From positions 1-58,850 of the forward strand of contig JAEDHT010000010.1 in NCBI GenBank assembly GCA_016296885.1: a stretch of DNA of 58,850 bases. The letters are read 5' to 3'. The DNA is from Clostridiaceae bacterium (GTDB taxonomy: Bacteria; Bacillota; Clostridia; Oscillospirales; Acutalibacteraceae). The notes beneath the pieces were generated by a model. The model saw only the letters and a program-made list of their open reading frames with translations. It ran no database searches and had not been told where the DNA came from. A program made the translations under genes and the position numbers. Of the stretch, positions 24,813-32,816 are shown piece by piece; the stretch's first letter is position 1; every line of letters begins with the position of its first letter.

Positions 24813-25667
24813 ATGTATAAGATAGTTAATAAAAAGGTATTAAATCCAACGGTAATAGAATTACAAATAGAAGCACCGCTTGTTGCCAACAAAGCAAAAC
24901 CCGGTCAATTTATTATTTTGCGTGTGGATGAAAATTCAGAGAGAATACCTCTTACCGTTGCGGGTGTAAATAAAGAGGCCGGAACAGTTAAAATAATATA
25001 TCAAGTTGTTGGAGCTACCACTAAAAAGCTTTCTTATAAAGAAGCGGGTGAATATTTACAGGATTTTGTTGGTCCGCTTGGTGTAGCTACTCATCTTGAA
25101 GGACTTAAAAAAGTATGTATTGTTGGTGGGGGAGTAGGCTGTGCTATTGCAATGCCTATCGCTGAAGAACTAAATAGAATTGGTGCTGATGTTACAAGTA
25201 TTATTGGGTTTAGAAGTAAAGACCTTGTTATTCTTGAGGATGAGTTTAAATCTTGCTCAAATACCCTTAAGATTATGACGGATGACGGTTCCTACGGTGA
25301 TAAAGGAAATGTTACACTTCCTCTTAAAGAGCTTCTTGAAAATGGCGAGAAATTTGATATGATAATTACTATTGGCCCGCTTATAATGATGAAATATGTT
25401 GTTGAAACTGCGAGACCGTTTGGTACACCTGTTACCGCATCAATGAATCCTATAATGATAGATGGTACAGGGATGTGTGGAGGATGCAGGCTCACATTGA
25501 ATATTGACGATAAAAAGGTGACAAAATTTGCCTGTGTTGACGGACCGGATTTTAATGGCTATGAAATCGACTTTGATGAAGCTATGTCACGTGGCAGAAT
25601 GTATGCAGATTTTGAGCGTCACGCATATAAAGAAAGTTGCAATCTTTTCAAAAAGGAGGCAAACTAA
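24813..25667 (+). CDS. nfnA: NfnA: FAD/[2Fe-2S] subunit of NADH-dependent ferredoxin:NADP+ oxidoreductase
   Basis: The 284-residue protein belongs to the ferredoxin-NADP reductase/PyrK-like family. It has an FAD-binding barrel (PGQFIILRVDENSERIPLT), an NAD-binding domain (VCIVGGGVGCAIAMPIAEEL), and a C-terminal [2Fe-2S] cluster motif (DGTGMCGGCRLTL with a later FACVDGPDF). With NfnB it forms the electron-bifurcating NfnAB complex that interconverts NADH, reduced ferredoxin and NADPH. It is 2 bases upstream of nfnB. The same pair can be annotated as sulfide dehydrogenase or glutamate-synthase-like subunits. Confidence 0.88.
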   Translation: MYKIVNKKVLNPTVIELQIEAPLVANKAKPGQFIILRVDENSERIPLTVAGVNKEAGTVKIIYQVVGATTKKLSYKEAGEYLQDFVGPLGVATHLEGLKKVCIVGGGVGCAIAMPIAEELNRIGADVTSIIGFRSKDLVILEDEFKSCSNTLKIMTDDGSYGDKGNVTLPLKELLENGEKFDMIITIGPLIMMKYVVETARPFGTPVTASMNPIMIDGTGMCGGCRLTLNIDDKKVTKFACVDGPDFNGYEIDFDEAMSRGRMYADFERHAYKESCNLFKKEAN

Positions 25668-25669
25668 AA

Positions 25670-27085
25670 ATGGCAAAAGCAAATATGTCACTAGCCCGCA
25701 ATGTTATGCCGACTCAGGATGCTAAGGTACGTGCCGGTAATTTTGATGAGGTTGCATTGGGATATAGTGAAGAAGTGGCTATTGATGAGGCAATGCGTTG
25801 TCTTGATTGTAAAAATATGCCTTGTGTCAGCGGTTGTCCCGTTAAAATACACATTCCTAAATTTATAAACAAAGTAAAAGAAGGCGATTTTGAAGGCGCA
25901 TATCAAATTATATCAGAATCATCTTCTTTGCCTGCCGTTTGTGGTAGAGTTTGCCCGCAGGAAACACAGTGCGAATCAAAATGTGTACGTGGTATTAAAG
26001 GAGAATCTGTGGGTATTGGCAGACTTGAAAGGTTTGTCGCAGATTGGCACAACACCTTTTGCAAAGAGGAGCCAATCCGTCCTGAGAGTAACGGACATAG
26101 AGTTGCCGTTATAGGTTCCGGACCATCAGGCCTTACTTGTGCCGGCGATCTTGCCAAAAAGGGCTATGAGGTCACAGTTTATGAAGCATTACACACCGCC
26201 GGTGGTGTTCTTGTCTATGGTATTCCTGAGTTTCGTTTGCCTAAAGCAATCGTTGCCAAAGAGGTTGACACATTAGAAAAACTTGGAGTAAAGATAGAAA
26301 CTAATGTAGTGATTGGTAAAACGTTAACTGTCAACGAGCTTTTTGAAATGGGATATGAAGCAGTGTTTATCGGTTCCGGTGCAGGACTTCCTAATTTTAT
26401 GGGAATACCCGGAGAAGCACTCAATGGTGTGTATTCTGCCAACGAGTTTCTAACTCGTAGCAATCTAATGAAATCTTATCTTGACAACCCCGAAACACCG
26501 ATTATGAAAGGTGGCAGGGTGGCTGTTGTAGGTGGCGGTAATGTTGCTATGGACGCTGCACGAACTGCACTTCGTTTAGGTGCTGAAAAGGTTTATATCG
26601 TTTACCGTCGGTCTATGGATGAGCTTCCTGCAAGACGTGAAGAGGTTGAACACGCCGAGGAAGAAGGAATTGAGTTTAAGCTTCTTTGCAATCCTATCGA
26701 GATTACGGGATATAACAACCCTGATGATGTAAGAGATCCTAAAAATGGTTTTGTAACAGGAATAAAATGCGTTAAGATGGAGCTTGGTGAGCCTGATGAA
26801 AGAGGCAGGAGAAGACCTACCGAGATTCCTCACAGCGAATTTACCATTGATGTAGACACTGTGATTATTTCAATAGGTACATCCCCAAACCCCCTTATAA
26901 AATCGACAACTGATGGCCTTGATGTAAATAGTCGAGGCGGTATTATTGTAAATGAAGATGGCTTAACATCAAGAAAAGCTGTTTATGCCGGCGGTGATGC
27001 TGTTACAGGTGCAGCTACCGTTATTTCGGCTATGGGTGCCGGAAAAATAGCCGCAAAAGCAATAGATGAATATTTAAGCGAATAA
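25670..27085 (+). CDS. nfnB: NfnB: FAD/[4Fe-4S] subunit of NfnAB (GltD-like NADPH oxidoreductase)
   Basis: This 471-residue subunit has N-terminal Fe-S cysteines (CLDCKNMPCVSGCPV, then VCPQETQCESKCV). Two Rossmann domains follow (VAVIGSGPSGLTCAGDLAKKG and VAVVGGGNVAMDAARTALRLG), with the C-terminal FAD motif AVYAGGDAVTGAATVISAM. I chose the ATG at 25670 (MAKANMS), which follows AAGGAGG, rather than an in-frame ATG 33 bases earlier that overlaps nfnA. A terminator lies at 27091-27129. It would provide NADPH from NADH and ferredoxin during fermentation. Confidence 0.9.
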   Translation: MAKANMSLARNVMPTQDAKVRAGNFDEVALGYSEEVAIDEAMRCLDCKNMPCVSGCPVKIHIPKFINKVKEGDFEGAYQIISESSSLPAVCGRVCPQETQCESKCVRGIKGESVGIGRLERFVADWHNTFCKEEPIRPESNGHRVAVIGSGPSGLTCAGDLAKKGYEVTVYEALHTAGGVLVYGIPEFRLPKAIVAKEVDTLEKLGVKIETNVVIGKTLTVNELFEMGYEAVFIGSGAGLPNFMGIPGEALNGVYSANEFLTRSNLMKSYLDNPETPIMKGGRVAVVGGGNVAMDAARTALRLGAEKVYIVYRRSMDELPARREEVEHAEEEGIEFKLLCNPIEITGYNNPDDVRDPKNGFVTGIKCVKMELGEPDERGRRRPTEIPHSEFTIDVDTVIISIGTSPNPLIKSTTDGLDVNSRGGIIVNEDGLTSRKAVYAGGDAVTGAATVISAMGAGKIAAKAIDEYLSE

Positions 27086-27090
27086 AATGA

Positions 27091-27129
27091 AACAGAGGTA
27101 AAGAGAATTAAAGCTTGCCTCTGTTTTTT
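27091..27129 (+). terminator. Intrinsic terminator after nfnB
   Basis: AACAGAGG (27091-27098) pairs with CCTCTGTT (27118-27125), followed by a T run to 27129. It separates the nfn genes from the adhE promoter. Confidence 0.7.
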
Positions 27130-27142
27130 GTTCGGTTTAAGA

Positions 27143-27172
27143 GTTATCAATATTGATAATACCCGTTATCTA
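27143..27172 (+). promoter_or_regulatory. Operator copy 2 of the LysR-type element, upstream of adhE
   Basis: The 30-bp element starts GTTATCAATATTGATAA and continues TACCCGTTATCTA. It differs at one base from the copy at 23414-23443. The -10-like TAAAAT (27205-27210) begins exactly 33 bases after its end, the same spacing as at the Fe-ADH promoter. Confidence 0.8.
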
Positions 27173-27292
27173 AATTTACTATTTTCAAAATCTCAAAGGT
27201 ATGTTAAAATATTAACGGATTCATAAGGTTAGATATTAGATCCTATACATTTAAATAATTAATTATGTAATTTTAATTAGGAGGCCCTAAAA

Positions 27293-29995
27293 ATGGATAC
27301 CCAAAATTATTTAGTTATAGATAGCGTGGAGAAGCTTTATGAAGCTATAGCACGCACAAGAGAGGCACAAAGGGTTTTTGCGACCTATACCCAAAAGCAA
27401 GTTGATAAAATTTTTTTGGCAGCTGCCTCTGCTGCTAATAAGGCAAGAATTCCGCTTGCTAAGATGGCAGTTGAAGAAACAGGAATGGGTATAGTAGAAG
27501 ATAAGGTTATCAAAAACAACTATGCCTCAGAATATATTTACAATGCTTACAAAGATACTAAGACCTGCGGTGTAATTGAAGAGGACAAAGCATATGGTAT
27601 TAAGAAAATTGCGGAGCCTATCGGTGTTATCGGTGCAGTTATTCCTACTACCAACCCTACATCTACAGCTATATTTAAGTGCTTACTTGCTCTTAAAACA
27701 CGCAACGCTATTATCATAAGCCCTCACCCGAGAGCAAAGAACAGTACAATTGCTGCTGCAAAGCTCGTTCTTGAAGCCGCAGTTAAAGCAGGTGCCCCCG
27801 AAGGAATAATTGACTGGATTGATGTTCCATCTCTGGAGCTGACTAATACAGTTATGAAAGAAGCAGATATCATCCTTGCTACAGGTGGTCCGGGAATGGT
27901 TAAGGCGGCATATTCAAGTGGAAAACCGGCGTTAGGTGTTGGTGCAGGTAATACCCCTGCGATTATAGATGATAGTGCAAATATTCTTCTTGCAGTAAAT
28001 TCTATTATCCATTCTAAGACTTTTGATAATGGAATGATATGTGCTTCTGAGCAATCTGTTATCGTGCTTGAAAGTGTATACGATGCAGTAAAAGAGGAGT
28101 TTGCTAATCGTGGTTGTTACTTTTTAAATCCTGCTGAGACCGAAAAGGTTCGTAAGACCATTATTATAAATGGTGCTCTTAATGCTAAAATAGTTGGACA
28201 GCCTGCCGCTAAAATTGCAGAGCTTGCAGGAGTTGCTGTTCCGGAGGGTACAAAAATCCTTATTGGCGAGGTTGAAAGTGTAGAGCTTTCGGAAGAATTT
28301 GCTCATGAGAAGCTTTCTCCTGTGCTTGCTATGTATAAGGCAAAGGATTTTAACGAAGCTCTTGATAAGGCTGATAAGCTTATCGAGGACGGCGGGTTTG
28401 GCCATACCTCCTCTATCTATCTCAACGAAGTAACAGAGCGAGAGAAGCTTAATGCTTTCGCATCCCGCATGAAGACTTGCCGTATACTTGTTAATACTCC
28501 TTCTTCTCATGGTGGTATTGGTGACCTTTACAATTTTAAACTCGCTCCGTCGCTCACACTTGGATGTGGTTCCTGGGGTGGCAACTCAATATCAGATAAT
28601 GTAGGTGTTAAACACCTTTTAAATATTAAAACAGTAGCAGAGAGAAGGGAAAATATGCTTTGGTTCCGTGCGCCTGAAAAGATTTATATTAAGAAAGGAT
28701 GCCTACCGGTAGCCCTTGACGAGCTTAAAAGTGTACGTGGTGCTAAAAAAGCATTTATCGTAACCGATACCTTCCTTTATCAAAATGGTTACACTAAGCC
28801 TATCACAGATAAGCTAGATGAAATGGGGATTGCCCACACTACATTCTTTGATGTTCAGCCTGATCCTACTCTCAAAAATGCTCAAGATGGTGCAAAACAA
28901 ATGGCATCATTTGAACCCGATACAATCATCGCTCTTGGTGGTGGCTCTGCTATGGACGCCGCTAAAATTATGTGGGTTCTCTATGAACATCCAGAAGCAG
29001 ATTTTATGGATATGGCAATGCGCTTTATAGATATCCGTAAACGTGTATACACTTTCCCGAAAATGGGGGAAAAGGCATATTTTATTGCTGTTCCTACCTC
29101 CGCAGGTACAGGTTCTGAGGTTACTCCTTTTGCGGTTATTACTGATGGCGAAACCGGCGTGAAATACCCGCTTGCTGACTATGAGCTTCTCCCTAACATG
29201 GCGATCATAGATACTGATTTCCATATGAGCGCTCCTAAAGGTCTTACAGCCGCTTCTGGTATTGATGCTGTTACCCATGCAGTTGAAGCCTATGTGGCGA
29301 TGCTTGCAACAGACTATACAGACGGTCTTGCATTACAAGCTCTAAAAATTATATTTAAATATCTCCCACGTGCATATGAAAATGGTCAGACTGATATTGA
29401 AGCAAGAGAGAAGATGGCCAATGCCGCTACAATAGCAGGCATGGCATTTGCCAACGCATTTTTAGGTGTTTGCCACTCTATGGCTCACAAGCTTGGTGCT
29501 TTTCACCACCTCCCACACGGTGTAGCAAACGCTCTTATGATTGAAGAGGTTATTCGCTTTAATGCATCGCAAGTACCTGCTAAGATGGGTACTTTTTCAC
29601 AATATGATCATCCTCACACACTTGCTCGTTATGCTGAAATTGCTGATCATCTATGCCTCGGAGGTAATACAGATGAAGAGAAGCTTGAAAACTTAATCAA
29701 AGCAATTAACGAGCTTAAGGCAAAGGTTGGCATTAAGGAAACAATTAAGGACTATGGTATTGACGAAAGCGATTTTTTAAACAGCCTTGATGATATGGTG
29801 CTACAGGCGTTTGACGATCAGTGCACAGGTGCTAACCCACGTTATCCTCTTGTGAGCGAAATTAAGCAGATGTATCTAAATGCTTATTATGGCAACCACT
29901 TTGTTGAAGCGAATAAGCCTGCAGCTACAGATTTTGTAGGAGAAAAAAAGGTTGATGAAGTTAAGGTTACCTACCATATGGGCGAAAAAGCGTAA
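27293..29995 (+). CDS. adhE: Bifunctional acetaldehyde-CoA/alcohol dehydrogenase AdhE
   Basis: The 900-residue fusion converts acetyl-CoA to acetaldehyde and then to ethanol, oxidising two NADH. The N-terminal aldehyde dehydrogenase domain (about 1-450) has the catalytic Cys in FDNGMICASEQSV (Cys250). The C-terminal Fe-ADH domain (from about 460) has GGGSAMDAAKIMW, SGIDAVTHAVEAYVA and SMAHKLGAFHHLPHGVANA metal ligands. It is slightly longer than usual because of a Lys/Asp-rich C-terminal tail. A LysR operator lies upstream. A kinase-like gene follows after 18 bases and is probably co-transcribed. Confidence 0.96.
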   Translation: MDTQNYLVIDSVEKLYEAIARTREAQRVFATYTQKQVDKIFLAAASAANKARIPLAKMAVEETGMGIVEDKVIKNNYASEYIYNAYKDTKTCGVIEEDKAYGIKKIAEPIGVIGAVIPTTNPTSTAIFKCLLALKTRNAIIISPHPRAKNSTIAAAKLVLEAAVKAGAPEGIIDWIDVPSLELTNTVMKEADIILATGGPGMVKAAYSSGKPALGVGAGNTPAIIDDSANILLAVNSIIHSKTFDNGMICASEQSVIVLESVYDAVKEEFANRGCYFLNPAETEKVRKTIIINGALNAKIVGQPAAKIAELAGVAVPEGTKILIGEVESVELSEEFAHEKLSPVLAMYKAKDFNEALDKADKLIEDGGFGHTSSIYLNEVTEREKLNAFASRMKTCRILVNTPSSHGGIGDLYNFKLAPSLTLGCGSWGGNSISDNVGVKHLLNIKTVAERRENMLWFRAPEKIYIKKGCLPVALDELKSVRGAKKAFIVTDTFLYQNGYTKPITDKLDEMGIAHTTFFDVQPDPTLKNAQDGAKQMASFEPDTIIALGGGSAMDAAKIMWVLYEHPEADFMDMAMRFIDIRKRVYTFPKMGEKAYFIAVPTSAGTGSEVTPFAVITDGETGVKYPLADYELLPNMAIIDTDFHMSAPKGLTAASGIDAVTHAVEAYVAMLATDYTDGLALQALKIIFKYLPRAYENGQTDIEAREKMANAATIAGMAFANAFLGVCHSMAHKLGAFHHLPHGVANALMIEEVIRFNASQVPAKMGTFSQYDHPHTLARYAEIADHLCLGGNTDEEKLENLIKAINELKAKVGIKETIKDYGIDESDFLNSLDDMVLQAFDDQCTGANPRYPLVSEIKQMYLNAYYGNHFVEANKPAATDFVGEKKVDEVKVTYHMGEKA

Positions 29996-30013
29996 TTAAG
30001 GGAGGAAAGAGTT

Positions 30014-30763
30014 ATGAATCTTGATAGAGTAATTGCAGTGAGAAATAATAAAATTATTTACCGTGACGGTGATAGATGCGTTAAGGTATTTGACGCTAAT
30101 TATTCAAAGGCAGATGTTTTAAGCGAGGCTCTTAATCAGGCAAGAATAGAAGAAACCGGTCTTAATATCCCTAAAATTTTAGAGGTTACTATGGTTGATG
30201 GCAAATGGGCTATCGTGTCTGAGTATATCAAGGGAAAGACTCTGGCTCAGCTTATGGAAGAAGATGGTGAGAAGAAGGATGAATATCTCAAAGTACTCGT
30301 TAATCTACAGCTTTCCGTTCACGAAAAGAAATGCCCTCTCCTCAACAAACTTAAGGATAAAATGAGCCGTAAGATTGCTTCTGCCGAGCTTGATGCAACC
30401 ACTCGTTATGATCTGCACACCCGTCTTGAAGGTATGCCTAAGCATGATAAAGTTTGCCATGGCGACTTTAACCCCTCAAATATAATAGTCGCCGAAGATG
30501 GGGTTCCATATATTCTTGATTGGTCCCATGCCACTCAGGGTAACGCTTCTGCTGATGCAGCACGTACTTATTTATTATTTTGGCTGAGTGGTGATATTGA
30601 CTCTGCCAAGAAGTATCTTGATTTGTTCTGCCAAAAGAGCAACACCGCTAAGCAGTATGTTCAAAAATGGATGCCTATCGTTGCCGCATCTCAGTCTGTT
30701 AAGGGTAATGAAAAAGAACGTGAGTTTCTGCTTTCTTGGGTAGATGTTGTAGATTACGAATAA
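30014..30763 (+). CDS. APH/choline kinase-like phosphotransferase
   Basis: The 249-residue protein has the aminoglycoside phosphotransferase/choline kinase fold. The Brenner-type catalytic segment is VCHGDFNPSNIIV and the metal-binding Asp is in YILDWSHATQGN. A lysine in the N-lobe (RCVKVFD) could bind ATP. Its substrate cannot be told from sequence; many clostridial members are of unknown function, and it should not be read as a resistance gene. It lies 18 bases after adhE with a GGAGG site and ends before a long terminator. Confidence 0.8.
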   Translation: MNLDRVIAVRNNKIIYRDGDRCVKVFDANYSKADVLSEALNQARIEETGLNIPKILEVTMVDGKWAIVSEYIKGKTLAQLMEEDGEKKDEYLKVLVNLQLSVHEKKCPLLNKLKDKMSRKIASAELDATTRYDLHTRLEGMPKHDKVCHGDFNPSNIIVAEDGVPYILDWSHATQGNASADAARTYLLFWLSGDIDSAKKYLDLFCQKSNTAKQYVQKWMPIVAASQSVKGNEKEREFLLSWVDVVDYE

Positions 30764-30884
30764 TTAATAGGGGATAGGTCTTGTAATTTACTATGTAAAG
30801 AAAAAGGGTTTGCAGATAGTAAATGTTGTATAAAATAAGCTATAAGTTTTTTTGTGTATAATTGTAATATTAATTATATTTGGA

Positions 30885-30935
30885 AAAGAGAGTCAGACGA
30901 TTCAATGTATTGGGTTCGTCTGACTCTCTTTGTTA
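30885..30935 (+). terminator. Strong intrinsic terminator of the adhE operon
   Basis: AAAGAGAGTCAGACGA (30885-30900) pairs perfectly over 16 bp with TCGTCTGACTCTCTTT (30916-30931) around a 15-base loop, ending in T. Confidence 0.85.
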
Positions 30936-30961
30936 AACGGATACATAACATAATGTAGCTT

Positions 30962-31013
30962 TATAGAAAAAATACCCCCTAGTCGGGCTTGTTCAATGAA
31001 TCCGACTAAGGGG
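30962..31013 (-). terminator. Terminator of the PadR cassette (minus strand)
   Basis: CCCCCTAGTCGG (30975-30986) pairs with CCGACTAAGGGG (31002-31013) with one mismatch. On the minus strand the stem is followed by TATTTTTTCTATAA. Confidence 0.75.
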
Positions 31014-31058
31014 AGATATATTGCATATGGAGTTTTTATAATTTGTTACGGTAATTTG

Positions 31059-31517
31059 TTACGAAATCACACCGTCTTTACTGCATTGTATAGTAACTGA
31101 ACGGGTATAATCCTGCGATCCGGTTGTTCCAGTGTGTGTTGCGGTTGCTGTTGCAGTAGCAGTATTGCCAGCTTTTCTGTGTGACGCACTTTTAATTGTC
31201 CAAGATGAACCCGGTGCGGTAGTGCTGTGGTAGCAGCTTGTACAAGATGAAGTTGTACCATTATAAGAAAAAGTAGCTGTAATTGAAACTGACCATAATA
31301 CACTTCCGCTACTGTTTTTATAATACGATGTTTTCGTTTTTGTAATAATGGTTGAAGCACTTGCTGATATTCCTGTATCTTCAATTACAGTTTCTATATA
31401 ATCGCCATTATCCAGATATTCAATTGATGTTATTGTATCTGCAGAAGCGTTAATTGGTATGCAAAATGCAGTTATTGTCATAACTAATATAGTTAATATA
31501 GATATAAATCTTTTCAT
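31059..31517 (-). CDS. Small secreted protein of unknown function (clostridial SASA/TATAT-rich type)
   Basis: The 152-residue precursor has a clear signal peptide (MKRFISILTILVMTITAFCI, cleavage after NASA near residue 26). The mature beta-rich protein has TKTSYYKNSSGSVLWSVSI, a CTSC pair and an alternating ATATATAT tract before a C-terminal TRSVTIQCS. Related proteins occur next to PadR regulators and small membrane proteins in other clostridia. No function is known to me. It is the last gene of the three-gene minus-strand cassette. Confidence 0.75.
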   Translation of the reverse strand: MKRFISILTILVMTITAFCIPINASADTITSIEYLDNGDYIETVIEDTGISASASTIITKTKTSYYKNSSGSVLWSVSITATFSYNGTTSSCTSCYHSTTAPGSSWTIKSASHRKAGNTATATATATHTGTTGSQDYTRSVTIQCSKDGVIS

Positions 31518-31529
31518 TATTTTATTCTC

Positions 31530-31904
31530 CTATTCTATTACAGTTTCTACGCTGAAAATTTCTTCGCGTAAAAATGATTTGTGTTCTTCCCATTTCCTTA
31601 TGGCGTACGTAGTAGATAAAACTACGGCAACAATCATAATTAAGGCAAGTAAAGCTTTTATCCATTTTGCAACTTTTATTTTATTCACGATGTAAGATGT
31701 ATCAACCGTTGAAAAATATTCATTAACAACATCCATCGGAGTTCCAAAAGTTCTATAAAGCTGTTCCTTGCTTGTTATGTTCTCCTCTATGCAATAATCC
31801 TCAACATTAATAGCGAAATTATTTATGTATCTTCTTTCCTTTTTGGTTTTCAAAGGAAATAAAAGCTTTATCTCGCTAATATAACCTTTGCATATTTTAT
31901 TCAT
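31530..31904 (-). CDS. Small membrane protein (DUF6120-like) of the PadR cassette
   Basis: The roughly 124-residue protein has a charged N-terminal part (KGYISEIKLLFPLKTKKERRY, short of one residue each side, resembling the DUF1700/DUF6120 type). It has one C-terminal transmembrane helix (WIKALLALIMIVAVVLSTTYAI, about 86-107). I chose the ATG at 31904, 8 bases after GGAGGA, over the overlapping TTG at 31907. It overlaps the padR stop codon, so translation is probably coupled. Its role is unknown; linkage suggests a partner of the secreted protein. Confidence 0.75.
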   Translation of the reverse strand: MNKICKGYISEIKLLFPLKTKKERRYINNFAINVEDYCIEENITSKEQLYRTFGTPMDVVNEYFSTVDTSYIVNKIKVAKWIKALLALIMIVAVVLSTTYAIRKWEEHKSFLREEIFSVETVIE

Positions 31905-32259
31905 CAATTATATCCTCCTCATTCAATAACGATAATGATGAAATTATTTTTTCCACCCCATTAAAGGCAATTCTAAAATTATTTAACAATTTTTCGTAAT
32001 GTTCTTTTCCGATATCTTCAATATGACAATACATTCTCGTCCTACGTTTGCCTACAAGCTTAGAGTATTGGGAGATTTTGCCTTCCTCTTCCATTTTGTA
32101 AGTAATGGCATATATTGTATTTTGAGAGATATCCAAGGTATCGTTTGAAGCCTCTTTAATAAATTTTGTAATTTCGTAGGCATAACTGTCATGATGTGAT
32201 AATATTGCGAGAATAAGTAATTCAGTTATTCCGCTAAAAAAATAATTTTTCTCTCTCAA
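31897..32259 (-). CDS. PadR-family transcriptional regulator
   Basis: The 120-residue regulator has the PadR winged helix (ELLILAILSHHDSYAYEITK and TIYAITYKMEEEGKISQYS) and a short C-terminal dimerisation helix (GKEHYEKLLNNFRIAF). It starts with TTG behind GGAGG. A consensus minus-strand promoter lies upstream at 32284-32312. PadR proteins usually repress their own operon and respond to small molecules or cell-envelope stress. Confidence 0.88.
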   Translation of the reverse strand: MREKNYFFSGITELLILAILSHHDSYAYEITKFIKEASNDTLDISQNTIYAITYKMEEEGKISQYSKLVGKRRTRMYCHIEDIGKEHYEKLLNNFRIAFNGVEKIISSLSLLNEEDIIDE

Positions 32260-32283
32260 AACTAACCTCCTCCTTTAATAAGA

Positions 32284-32312
32284 ATAATACTCACAATTAT
32301 AAATTTTGTCAA
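32284..32312 (-). promoter_or_regulatory. Consensus promoter of the padR operon
   Basis: On the minus strand TTGACA (32312-32307) and TATTAT (32289-32284) are 17 bases apart, 25 bases before the padR start codon at 32259. Confidence 0.8.
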
Positions 32313-32350
32313 TATATTAAAAAAACTATATTTTGAAAAGTAAAATATAA

Positions 32351-32379
32351 TTGACAAAATAATACAATAGATGTATAAT
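32351..32379 (+). promoter_or_regulatory. Perfect-consensus plus-strand promoter
   Basis: TTGACA (32351-32356), a 17-base spacer and TATAAT (32374-32379) match the sigma-A consensus at every position. The inverted repeat ATACA-TAGAT-like half sites (32362-32376) overlap it. The next plus-strand gene begins 430 bases downstream. Confidence 0.8.
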
Positions 32380-32816
32380 GATAAAACACACGAAGTATCT
32401 GTAAAGTAAGATTCACCTCATACTATCGTATACTACCACTGCGAAAATAGATATAGGCTAAAATTACAATACAAAAACTATGGCCCTAATTACCCTATTT
32501 TTCATCATTTGTAATACTTTAGTAATACATAAACCTAATTCCCTAAACCCAATATTAATTTTTGTATTTTAATTTATTAATTAGCTTATTTCAACCCACC
32601 CATTTCATTAAGTGTCGCTTCGCAGGACACGCATCTGCCCCGCACATTACCTACCTTTTGTGTGGGGCAGAATAAAAAAGAAAATTATTTTGACAATTGA
32701 TTATATATAAAAATTAAGAAAGTGGTGATTCCCTTGTGCACTATAAGATAAAACTTATAATTTAATATATCTCTTTTATCTTTTAAAGAATAACATTTAA
32801 AGGTGGTCTATATTTC

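Larger units (their letters stand above)
32260..32816. other. Regulatory interval between padR and a dockerin gene
   Basis: Two divergent consensus promoters lie back to back near its left end. An 8-bp palindrome (TATATTTT at 32327-32334 with AAAATATA at 32342-32349) sits between them, and ATACA-N5-TGTAT overlaps the plus-strand promoter. Further right, CTGCCCCGCACA (32635-32646) pairs with TGTGTGGGGCAG (32659-32670) but has no T-run. There is no reading frame of note; the plus-strand transcript would have a 5' leader of about 430 bases. Confidence 0.5.

Noticed and set aside
30014..30763. An aminoglycoside resistance gene
   Set aside because: Only the general APH/choline-kinase fold is visible and it sits in the adhE transcript, so resistance cannot be claimed.
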